From assembly GCA_965364735.1 (NCBI GenBank), contig CBDTYW010000132.1:1-10151 (forward strand): a DNA stretch of 10,151 nt. Direction: 5' to 3'. The position numbers and the translations under genes were made by a program. The stretch is from CBDTYW01 sp965364735 (GTDB lineage Bacteria > Actinomycetota > Nitriliruptoria > Nitriliruptorales > Nitriliruptoraceae). Shown piece by piece: positions 5,329-10,151 of the stretch. The notes beneath the pieces are model-generated. The model was not told the origin of the DNA. It made no database searches and saw nothing but the letters and a program-made list of their open reading frames with translations. How positions within the stretch are numbered: position 1 is the first letter of the stretch; the number at the start of each line of letters is the position of its first letter.

Positions 5329-5721
5329 ATGAACACCTCGAAGCCCTCCGACGGCCGCCGCGACCAGCGTGTGGGCGCGCCGCGTTCTGGCAAGGGCGGC
5401 ACGTCGGGTGGCCAGCAGTCACGCGGCAAGCCCGGTGGCGGCAAGCAGGGCGGTCAGCGTCGGGGCGAGCCGCTGAACGAGGTCGAGACGCTCGCGGGTC
5501 CGCTCGCGAAGGTCCTGGCTCGCCTGCCGGCGACCCAGCGGAAGGTGCTCGAGTTCCGGATGGGCCTGGTCGACGGGCATCCGCACAACCTGACCGACAC
5601 CGCGCGTGAGCTCGGGCTCTCCATGCACGAGGCCAAGCAGGTCGAGCAGCGGGCGTTCGAGCACATCCGCGAGGCCATCCCGGTCCAGCATCTGAAGAAG
5701 CTGCTGGAGCGGATGTCGTGA
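5329..5721 (+). CDS. Small sigma-70 region-4-like protein with basic tail
   Basis: A 130-residue protein. Residues 1-46 are low-complexity and rich in Gly, Lys, Arg and Gln, probably disordered and able to touch nucleic acid. Residues about 55-130 read like region 4 of a primary sigma factor: LPATQRKVLEFRMGLVDGHPHNL, TARELGLSMHEAKQVEQRAF, then HIREAIPVQHLKKLLER, matching the LP-x2-R-x2-V-x2-R-GL-DG pattern, the helix-turn-helix and the final helix. Regions 1-3 are absent, so it cannot act as a full sigma factor. In the recognition helix the Arg and Glu that contact the -35 box (Arg584, Glu585 in E. coli) align with Met and His; the Gln and following Glu are kept. The start ATG at 5329 is chosen because TACGCT lies 7 nt upstream; the open frame back to 5077 is shadow. 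Its stop overlaps the kinase start as GTGA. It may bind RNA polymerase or DNA under control of the kinase; this is inference. Confidence 0.75.
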   Translation: MNTSKPSDGRRDQRVGAPRSGKGGTSGGQQSRGKPGGGKQGGQRRGEPLNEVETLAGPLAKVLARLPATQRKVLEFRMGLVDGHPHNLTDTARELGLSMHEAKQVEQRAFEHIREAIPVQHLKKLLERMS

Positions 5722-7163
5722 GCTCCCTCGAGGAGCTGGTCGCGGATCTGGGCCTCGTCGGCCCGGCGGGCGCCGAGCATCTCCAGGCCGTCGTGTCGGA
5801 CTGGCAGATCCTCGCTGACCTCTCCTTCGCTGACCTGCTGTTGACCTGCCGAACGGCTGACGGCGATGTCGTCGTCGTCGCGCAGATGCGCCCCTACACC
5901 GCGCAGACCCTCTACCACGAGGACCTTGTCGGGACGCGCTTCACGCCCGCCGAGCGCCCGGTCGTCGCCCGCGCGTTCCGCGAGGGTCGGATCATCCGTG
6001 ACGGTGACCCGGACTGGTCGACCGGGGTCCCGGTCCGTGAGGAGGCCATCCCCGTCCGCTTCAACGACGAGGTCGTCGGCGTGGTCTCGCGCGAGGCGAA
6101 CCTCGCGGTGGTCCGTGCCCCGTCCCAGCTGGAGCTGGCCTACCTCAAGTCGGCGAACGAGCTCGCCGCGATGCTCGCCGAAGGCAGCTTCCCGGTGCCG
6201 GGGGAGGAGCCGGAGCGCGAGCTCGCGCCGCGCGTCGGAGACGGCCTGATGCGCGTCGAGCCGGACGGTCGCGTGGCCTACGCCTCGCCGAACGCGATCA
6301 GCGCGTACCGACGGCTCGGCGTCGTCGACAACATCATCGGCAACAACCTCCACGACTTCGACCTCGACGACGTCGCGGTCGGCGAGGCCCTGGCCGACGG
6401 GGAGCCGCTCGAGAGCGAGGTCGAGGCGCGTGGGGCCGTCGTCCTGCGCCGCATGATCCCGCTGACGCGTGGCCACGAGGTCCTCGGCGCGCTGATGCTC
6501 GTCCGTGAGGTCACCGAGCTGCGACGTCACGAGCGTCTGCTGCTCTACAAGGACGCGACGATCCGCGAGATCCACCACCGCGTCAAGAACAACCTGCAGA
6601 CGGTGGCGTCGCTGCTGCGGCTGCAGTCCCGTCGGCTCCAGGGTGATGAGGCGCGCTCCGCCCTGGCGGAGTCCGTTCGACGGATCTCGTCGATTGCGCT
6701 CGTCCACGAGACGCTGTCACAGGACTCCGGGCAGCGCGTCTCGTTCGACAAGGTCGCACAGCGGCTCGTCGAGATGCTGGCGACCGGCCTCACGGACCCG
6801 TCCACCCCGGTGCACATGTCGCTGGTCGGCACGGCCGGCGAGCTGCCCGCCGAGGTCGCAACGCCGCTCGCGCTCGTGCTGAGCGAGCTCGTGCAGAACG
6901 GCGTCGAGCACGCGTTCCCGAGCGGACACCCGGGTGGCACCATCGAGGTTCGGCTGACGCGCCACGCGGCGTCGCTCGAGCTCGAGGTCGGCGATGACGG
7001 CGTCGGTGTGCCGGAGGGATGGGACGCGGGACGCGACGCGAACCTCGGGCTGCAGATCGCGGCGACCCTCGTGGCCAGCGAGCTCAACGGAGAGCTGACG
7101 GTCCAGCGCGTCGAGGGCGGACCCGGGACCGTTGGACGCGCCGTGGTTCCGCTGCCGCGCTGA
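5718..7163 (+). CDS. pdtaS: PdtaS-like soluble sensor histidine kinase (HisKA_2 family)
   Basis: A 481-residue cytoplasmic kinase with no membrane segment. The domain order is that of mycobacterial PdtaS (Rv3220c, about 500 residues): an N-terminal GAF-like sensor (about 5-150, with FADLLLTCRTADGDVVVVAQ), a PAS domain (about 190-275, RVEPDGRVAYASPNAISAYRRLG), a HisKA_2 dimer/phosphoacceptor helix (REIHHRVKNNLQTV, likely phospho-His286) and a HATPase_c domain with the N box (LSELVQNGVEHAF, Asn394), G1 (DDGVGVPEG) and G2 (NLGLQIA). The catalytic motifs look intact. In mycobacteria PdtaS phosphorylates PdtaR, an ANTAR antiterminator, in response to nitric oxide, copper or c-di-GMP; no pdtaR lies in this window. 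The GTG at 5718 overlaps the stop of the sigma-region-4 gene, implying coupled translation. The convergent membrane-protein gene ends 12 bp downstream. Confidence 0.9.
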   Translation: MSSLEELVADLGLVGPAGAEHLQAVVSDWQILADLSFADLLLTCRTADGDVVVVAQMRPYTAQTLYHEDLVGTRFTPAERPVVARAFREGRIIRDGDPDWSTGVPVREEAIPVRFNDEVVGVVSREANLAVVRAPSQLELAYLKSANELAAMLAEGSFPVPGEEPERELAPRVGDGLMRVEPDGRVAYASPNAISAYRRLGVVDNIIGNNLHDFDLDDVAVGEALADGEPLESEVEARGAVVLRRMIPLTRGHEVLGALMLVREVTELRRHERLLLYKDATIREIHHRVKNNLQTVASLLRLQSRRLQGDEARSALAESVRRISSIALVHETLSQDSGQRVSFDKVAQRLVEMLATGLTDPSTPVHMSLVGTAGELPAEVATPLALVLSELVQNGVEHAFPSGHPGGTIEVRLTRHAASLELEVGDDGVGVPEGWDAGRDANLGLQIAATLVASELNGELTVQRVEGGPGTVGRAVVPLPR

Positions 7164-7175
7164 CGGTCGGGCTGC

Positions 7176-7466
7176 TCAGGCGTCGTTCGCTGCCGGGTCG
7201 ACCTGATCGAGGTCGACCTGATCGAGGTCGACCGACGGGTCGAAGGACGAGTTGATGTTGGCGAGCCTCCAGCCGCCCACGGTCACGATGACGATGAGCA
7301 GGATCAAGCTGAGCACGATCCAGAGCCGGCGGCGCGGCGATGCCAGCCGTGGCTCGCGTGGCAGCCGGATCCCGGGCGTCCAGACCTCCGCCTGACGCGC
7401 AGCGTCGAGGGCACCGGGGCGCCCCGTCAGGCGGGTCTTGGGCTCGGTCAGACCGGAGCGGGCCAT
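7176..7466 (-). CDS. Small single-pass membrane protein, hypothetical
   Basis: A 96-residue protein that I do not recognise. It has a basic, Pro-rich N-terminus (1-47, net positive, with PRRRL just before the membrane), one hydrophobic segment (about 49-67, WIVLSLILLIVIVTVGGW) and an acidic C-terminus. The positive-inside rule puts the N-terminus in the cytoplasm. The tail contains a perfect tandem repeat VDLDQ-VDLDQ-VD, which is also an exact 15-bp repeat in the DNA. The ATG at 7466 has only weak upstream GA-rich sequence. It lies 50 bp downstream of whiB on the same strand, so it may be on the whiB transcript. It could be a structural or regulatory small membrane protein; nothing in it shows a catalytic function. 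Confidence 0.65.
   Translation of the reverse strand: MARSGLTEPKTRLTGRPGALDAARQAEVWTPGIRLPREPRLASPRRRLWIVLSLILLIVIVTVGGWRLANINSSFDPSVDLDQVDLDQVDPAANDA
7197..7233. repeat. 15-bp perfect tandem repeat within the small membrane protein gene
   Basis: GTCGACCTGATCGAG occurs at 7197-7211 and again at 7212-7226, followed by GTCGACC of a third, partial unit. The length is a multiple of three, so it keeps the frame and encodes the VDLDQ repeat. It is prone to copy-number change by slippage. Confidence 0.9.
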
Positions 7467-7482
7467 GATGTCTCGTCCGACG

Positions 7483-7506
7483 TCGCGGGATCAGGGATGC
7501 CCGCGA
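7483..7506 (-). other. Hairpin between whiB and the small membrane protein gene
   Basis: TCGCGGG (7483-7489) and CCCGCGA (7500-7506) are perfect inverted copies around a 10-nt loop. On the minus-strand RNA this lies just after the whiB stop (7517) and about 17 nt before the next ATG (7466). It lacks a U-tract, so it may be an mRNA-stabilising or attenuating stem rather than a simple terminator. Confidence 0.5.
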
Positions 7507-7516
7507 TCGGCAGCAG

Positions 7517-7771
7517 TCAGGAAGCGATCCGACGGCGACGCTGACGGGCACGACGCAGCGTACGCCGCTCGTCCTCGGTCATCCCGCCCCACACGCCAGC
7601 GTCCTGGTTGCTGGTGAGGGCGAAGTCGAGGCACTCTTCCCGGACGACACATCGGCCGCACACGACCTTGGCCGCGTTCATCTGGTCCACGGCAGGGCCG
7701 GTGGTCCCGATGGGGAAGAAGAGCTCGGGGTCTTCGTCCTTGCAGGCAGAGCGACTACGCCAGTCCATCAT
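7517..7771 (-). CDS. whiB1: WhiB1-type iron-sulfur transcription factor
   Basis: An 84-residue Wbl protein. WhiB1 of M. tuberculosis is an essential, nitric-oxide-sensitive [4Fe-4S] protein that binds region 4 of the primary sigma factor SigA. The four cluster ligands are Cys10, Cys38, Cys41 and Cys47 (C-x27-C-x2-C-x5-C). The N-terminus MDWRSRSACKDEDPELFFP, the GVWGG turn (59-63) and the basic C-terminal tail (RRTLRRARQRRRR) match WhiB1 closely. Counted from the second ATG (7768), the Cys residues fall at 9/37/40/46, exactly as I recall for WhiB1. The open frame goes back to GTG at 7816, which would add 15 residues not seen in mycobacterial WhiB1; the ATG ATG pair at 7771/7768 is preferred for that reason. 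The Shine-Dalgarno is weak in either case. Its position downstream of pdtaS matches Rv3219/Rv3220c. Confidence 0.93.
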   Translation of the reverse strand: MMDWRSRSACKDEDPELFFPIGTTGPAVDQMNAAKVVCGRCVVREECLDFALTSNQDAGVWGGMTEDERRTLRRARQRRRRIAS

Positions 7772-7876
7772 GGAAGTCTCGATCGTTCGAGGGGGAGCGG
7801 TGGTGCCGTCGGGCACTCAGATACACGGAGGGGCGGTACCTGACCGCTTGTGAACGCTTTCTCAAGCGCCGTGGAC

Positions 7877-7905
7877 AACGTAACCGCGATGGCGGATGCT
7901 GACAA
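7877..7905 (-). promoter_or_regulatory. whiB1: Candidate whiB promoter
   Basis: On the minus strand TTGTCA (7905-7900) is followed after exactly 17 bp by TACGTT (7882-7877), a good -35/-10 pair. Transcription would start near 7870 and give a leader of about 100 nt before the ATG at 7771. The -35 lies inside the outer arm of the inverted repeat at 7898-7953, so a regulator bound there would compete with RNA polymerase. Confidence 0.5.
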
Positions 7906-7953
7906 GCGTTGCTTGCAGAATCTCGCAGAAATTCTGCGTGAGCGCCTGTCAGC
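7898..7953. repeat. Nested inverted repeat upstream of whiB
   Basis: The outer arms GCTGACAAGCG (7898-7908) and CGCCTGTCAGC (7943-7953) pair at 10 of 11 positions. Inside them CGCAGAA-A-TTCTGCG (7924-7938) is a perfect 15-bp dyad, and GCAGAA occurs again at 7915-7920. The structure covers the -35 of the candidate whiB promoter. It could be a regulator site or a folded RNA. Confidence 0.6.
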
Positions 7954-8154
7954 GCCTACCTGATCGGTGAAGGAATCTCCAAACCGGGCATTTCGCGGCG
8001 TATCGCGAACAACTGCGAGCGTTGCGCGAGCAGCGGCCGGCCGTTCGGACGCGCCCTCTGGTGCGCGTCACATCATGTCGCGCGATGTGAGCGCGTCGGT
8101 GACGATGCGTGGCCGTGCGCTCGCGGATCGTCGACGGGCGGCCAGCGTGGGGTC

Positions 8155-9306
8155 TCAGGCGCTCAGCGCGCGATCGAGGTCCGCCTGCAGATCGGTGAGG
8201 TCTTCGATGCCCACGGACAGCCGGACGAGGTCGTCCGGGACCTCCAAGGCGGTTCCTGCGACCGACGCGTGCGTCATGATTCCGGGGTGCTCGATCAGGC
8301 TCTCGACCCCACCGAGCGACTCGGCCAGGAAGAAGTGCTTGGTGCGCTGGAGCATCCGCTCCGCCGCCTCACGGCCACCGGCGACCCGGATCGAGATCAT
8401 CCCGCCGAAGCCGGACATCTGTCGGGCAGCGAGGTCGTGGCCGGGATGGCTCGACAGCCCCGGGTACATGACCTCCACGACCTGCTCATGCCCCTCGAGC
8501 CACGTGGCGAGCGCGTGAGCGTTCTCGCAGTGCCGGTCCATCCGCACGTGCAGGGTCTTCACCCCGCGGAGCGTCAGCCAGGCGTCCCACGGGCCCGGGA
8601 CGGCGCCGACGGCGTTCTGCAGCCAGCGGAGCTGCTCGGCGGTCTCTTCGTCAGTGCAGACGGCGCCGCCGACGACGTCGGAGTGCCCGCCGATGTACTT
8701 GGTCGTGGAGTGCACGACGAGGTCCGCGCCCAGGGAGAGCGGCTGCTGGAGGTACGGGGTCGCGAAGGTGTTGTCCGCGACCAGGCGGGCGTTCGCGTTG
8801 TGGGCGATGTCGGCCAGCGCCGTGAGGTCGGTGATCTTGAGCAGCGGGTTCGAGGGTGTCTCGACCCAGAGGAATCCGCCCTCGCCGCCGGGTGCCGAGA
8901 TGGCGGCGTCGACGGCGTCGAGGTCGGTCATGTCGACGGCGACCACGTCCATCCCCATCGGGGCGTGGACCTTGTCGAGCAGCCGCCAGGTCCCGCCGTA
9001 CACGTCGTTGGCGATCACCACGCGTGATCGCGGGGGCAGCAGCCGCAGCACGGCGTCCTCGGCGCTCAGCCCGGATGCGAAGCAGACGCCAGCGTCGGCA
9101 CCCTCGAGGCTCGCGAGGCAGGTCTGGAGCGCGTCACGCGTCGGGTTGCCGGTCCGGGCGTACTCATAGCCGGAGTGCTTGCCCGGAGCTTCCTGCACGT
9201 AGGTGGAGGTCTGGAAGACGGGCACCGCAACGGCGCCGGTGCGGGGCTCGGGGTCCTGGCCGGCGTGGATCGCGCGGGTGCCGAAGCCGTCGGTTGATGT
9301 GGACAC
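8155..9306 (-). CDS. metB: Cystathionine gamma-synthase / gamma-lyase (MetB family)
   Basis: A 383-residue PLP enzyme of the Cys/Met metabolism family, full length. It resembles M. tuberculosis MetB (Rv1079) throughout. The cofactor site is clear: Lys203 in HSTTKYIGGHSD forms the Schiff base, Asp178 in VADNTF holds the pyridine nitrogen, and Tyr49/Arg51 in YEYARTGNPT reach the phosphate of the neighbouring subunit. Other markers are SGLSAEDAV and the C-terminal FFLAESLGGVESLIEHP. Gamma-synthase (O-succinylhomoserine plus cysteine to cystathionine) and gamma-lyase (cystathionine to cysteine plus 2-oxobutyrate) cannot be told apart from sequence alone. Lying 32 bp downstream of cystathionine beta-synthase suggests the lyase direction, that is reverse transsulfuration from homocysteine to cysteine. 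The start GTG at 9306 has AGGAG 7 nt upstream. It is cytoplasmic, probably a tetramer. Confidence 0.92.
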   Translation of the reverse strand: MSTSTDGFGTRAIHAGQDPEPRTGAVAVPVFQTSTYVQEAPGKHSGYEYARTGNPTRDALQTCLASLEGADAGVCFASGLSAEDAVLRLLPPRSRVVIANDVYGGTWRLLDKVHAPMGMDVVAVDMTDLDAVDAAISAPGGEGGFLWVETPSNPLLKITDLTALADIAHNANARLVADNTFATPYLQQPLSLGADLVVHSTTKYIGGHSDVVGGAVCTDEETAEQLRWLQNAVGAVPGPWDAWLTLRGVKTLHVRMDRHCENAHALATWLEGHEQVVEVMYPGLSSHPGHDLAARQMSGFGGMISIRVAGGREAAERMLQRTKHFFLAESLGGVESLIEHPGIMTHASVAGTALEVPDDLVRLSVGIEDLTDLQADLDRALSA

Positions 9307-9338
9307 GATGGTGCTCCTGAGGGGAGGGGGAGGTGCGG

Positions 9339-10151
9339 TCAGCGCCGCGTGGTGAGGAAGGTGAGGAGGTCCGCGCGGGTCAGCACGCCCATCGGGCGGC
9401 CGTCCTGGACGACGATGACGGCGGGATTTCCGGCTGCGAGAACGTTGAAGACCCCGTCGATCGACTCGGTGATCCCGGCGACGGGGAGCGGGGGCTGCAT
9501 GACCTCGGCGACGCGCTTCTGCATCGACGACGGGTCCTTGAGCGCGACGTCGAGGAGGCTGTTCTCCCTGATCGAGCCCATGATCGCCCCGATCGCGGGG
9601 GCGTCGCCCTTGGCCACCACCGGCATCTGCGAGACCCCGTACTCGCGGAGGAGCTCGATCGCGGAGGCGACGGTCTCGTCGGGGTGGCAGTGGACGACGT
9701 TGGGCAGATCGCCACGCTTGAGCCCGAGGACGTCACCGACGGTGGACTTCCCGCCGGGGCGCTCGGCCATGCCGTGCTCGATCATCCAGTTGTCGTCGAG
9801 GAACTTCGACAGGTAGCCACGCCCGGAGTCGGGCAGCAGCACGACGATCGTGGCGTCGGGGTCGTCGAAGTCCGCGGCGGTCCGCATCGCTGCGACGATC
9901 GCTGAACCGCACGAGCCGCCGACGAGGATCCCTTCCTCGCGGCCGCAGCGACGAGCCATGTCGAAGGACTCACGGTCAGACACCCGCTCCCAGCGGTCAA
10001 CGATCGTGGGGTCGAAGGTCGGCGGCCAGAAGTCCTCACCGATGCCCTCGACGAGGTACGGCCGGACGGTGTCACCGGAGTAGAGGCTGCCCTCCGGGTC
10101 CGCACCGACGATCTGGACCTGCGGCTTGCGCTCCTTGAGGTAGCGGCCGAC
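9339..10151 (-). CDS. cbs: Cystathionine beta-synthase, C-terminal part (5' truncated)
   Basis: An open frame of 270 codons running off the right edge; the N-terminal half with the PLP Lys is outside. The enzyme joins homocysteine and serine to cystathionine. The visible catalytic part includes VGADPEGSLYS, YLVEGIGEDFWPPTFD and GILVGGSCGSA, whose Ser holds the pyridine nitrogen of PLP, then LLPDSGRGYLSKF. After a short linker come two CBS regulatory repeats, about residues 140-205 of the fragment (VGDVLG ... SAIELLREYGVSQMPVV) and 213-270 (VAEVMQ ... VFNVLAAGN ... GVLTRADLL), which in relatives sense adenosyl ligands. The layout matches Rv1077 of M. tuberculosis, about 464 residues. It is upstream of the metB-type gene on the same strand; cbs and metB are also close together in mycobacteria (Rv1077, Rv1079). 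GTG at 9983 is an internal Val, not the start. Confidence 0.92.
   Translation of the reverse strand, partial: VGRYLKERKPQVQIVGADPEGSLYSGDTVRPYLVEGIGEDFWPPTFDPTIVDRWERVSDRESFDMARRCGREEGILVGGSCGSAIVAAMRTAADFDDPDATIVVLLPDSGRGYLSKFLDDNWMIEHGMAERPGGKSTVGDVLGLKRGDLPNVVHCHPDETVASAIELLREYGVSQMPVVAKGDAPAIGAIMGSIRENSLLDVALKDPSSMQKRVAEVMQPPLPVAGITESIDGVFNVLAAGNPAVIVVQDGRPMGVLTRADLLTFLTTRR

Larger units (their letters stand above)
7772..8154. other. Hairpin-rich non-coding gap between metB and whiB
   Basis: Nothing in these 383 bp looks like a gene; the open frames crossing it lack protein-like composition. It should hold the end of the metB transcript and the whiB promoter and leader. It contains four dyads: the nested structure at 7898-7953; TTCGCG/CGCGAA around GCGTAT (7992-8009); GACGCGC/GCGCGTC with an 8-nt loop (8048-8069), the best terminator candidate for metB although it has no U-tract; and TCGCGCGA (8078-8085) within ACATC/GATGT arms. 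A small RNA cannot be excluded. Confidence 0.5.

Noticed and set aside
5454..6707. Minus-strand open frame of 417 codons opposite the sigma-region-4 and kinase genes
   Set aside because: The opposite strand encodes clear domains; the translation is low-complexity RD/VD-rich sequence typical of antisense to GC-rich genes.
7772..7816. Longer WhiB protein starting at GTG 7816
   Set aside because: The extra residues have no counterpart in WhiB1, and the ATG pair at 7771/7768 gives the standard length and Cys numbering.
7967..8518. Plus-strand open frame of 183 codons across the whiB-metB gap
   Set aside because: More than half of it is antisense to metB, and the rest covers the inverted-repeat region with Arg/Ser-rich sequence lacking a ribosome site.

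Overview
The window comes from a very GC-rich, tightly packed genome with many GTG starts. Its gene content points to an actinobacterium: a WhiB1-type regulator, a BldD with the c-di-GMP signature, a SigR/RsrA-type sigma/anti-sigma pair, a PdtaS-type sensor kinase and an Rv3235-like gene beside secA. Several of these (secA1, Rv3235, sigH, rshA, pdtaS, whiB1) lie in the same neighbourhood in Mycobacterium tuberculosis (about Rv3219 to Rv3240), so this looks like a shortened version of an old conserved actinobacterial block. The combination with BldD, and the distance from mycobacterial sequences, suggest a deep-branching lineage; I cannot name the species. I see no mobile element, tRNA, rRNA or CRISPR array.

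Layout. Positions 1-316 hold the SecA C-terminus with its zinc-binding tail (+). Positions 288-1642 (-) hold a two-gene unit, a membrane-anchored TcpC/VirB8-like protein overlapping an Rv3235/DUF6459-like protein, which runs convergently into the end of secA. Positions 1825-2810 (+) hold an ECF sigma factor of the SigR/SigH group and its zinc anti-sigma partner, overlapped at ATGA. Positions 2879-3832 (+) hold an NAD-dependent epimerase-like protein whose catalytic Tyr is replaced by Asn. Positions 3988-4449 (+) hold BldD. Positions 4460-5170 (-) hold an unnamed two-domain protein. Positions 5329-7163 (+) hold a two-gene unit: a small protein made of a sigma-70 region-4 fold behind a basic Gly-rich tail, then a PdtaS-like HisKA_2 kinase. 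Positions 7176-7771 (-) hold whiB and a small membrane protein. A hairpin-rich gap of about 380 bp follows. Positions 8155-10151 (-) hold metB-type and cystathionine beta-synthase genes (the latter cut by the window edge), forming a transsulfuration operon.

Function. Most of the window concerns transcription control in response to redox state and signals: thiol-sensing SigR/RsrA, Fe-S WhiB, c-di-GMP-sensing BldD, and a soluble kinase coupled to a sigma-domain protein. The sulfur-amino-acid operon makes cysteine or cystathionine, which fits the thiol-redox theme, but no regulatory link is shown.

The least ordinary items are the sigma-region-4 protein fused translationally to the kinase gene, with three copies of a 9-bp word in its promoter region; the epimerase with a changed active site; three similar TANGCT -10 elements close to start codons; and the nested inverted repeats upstream of whiB.
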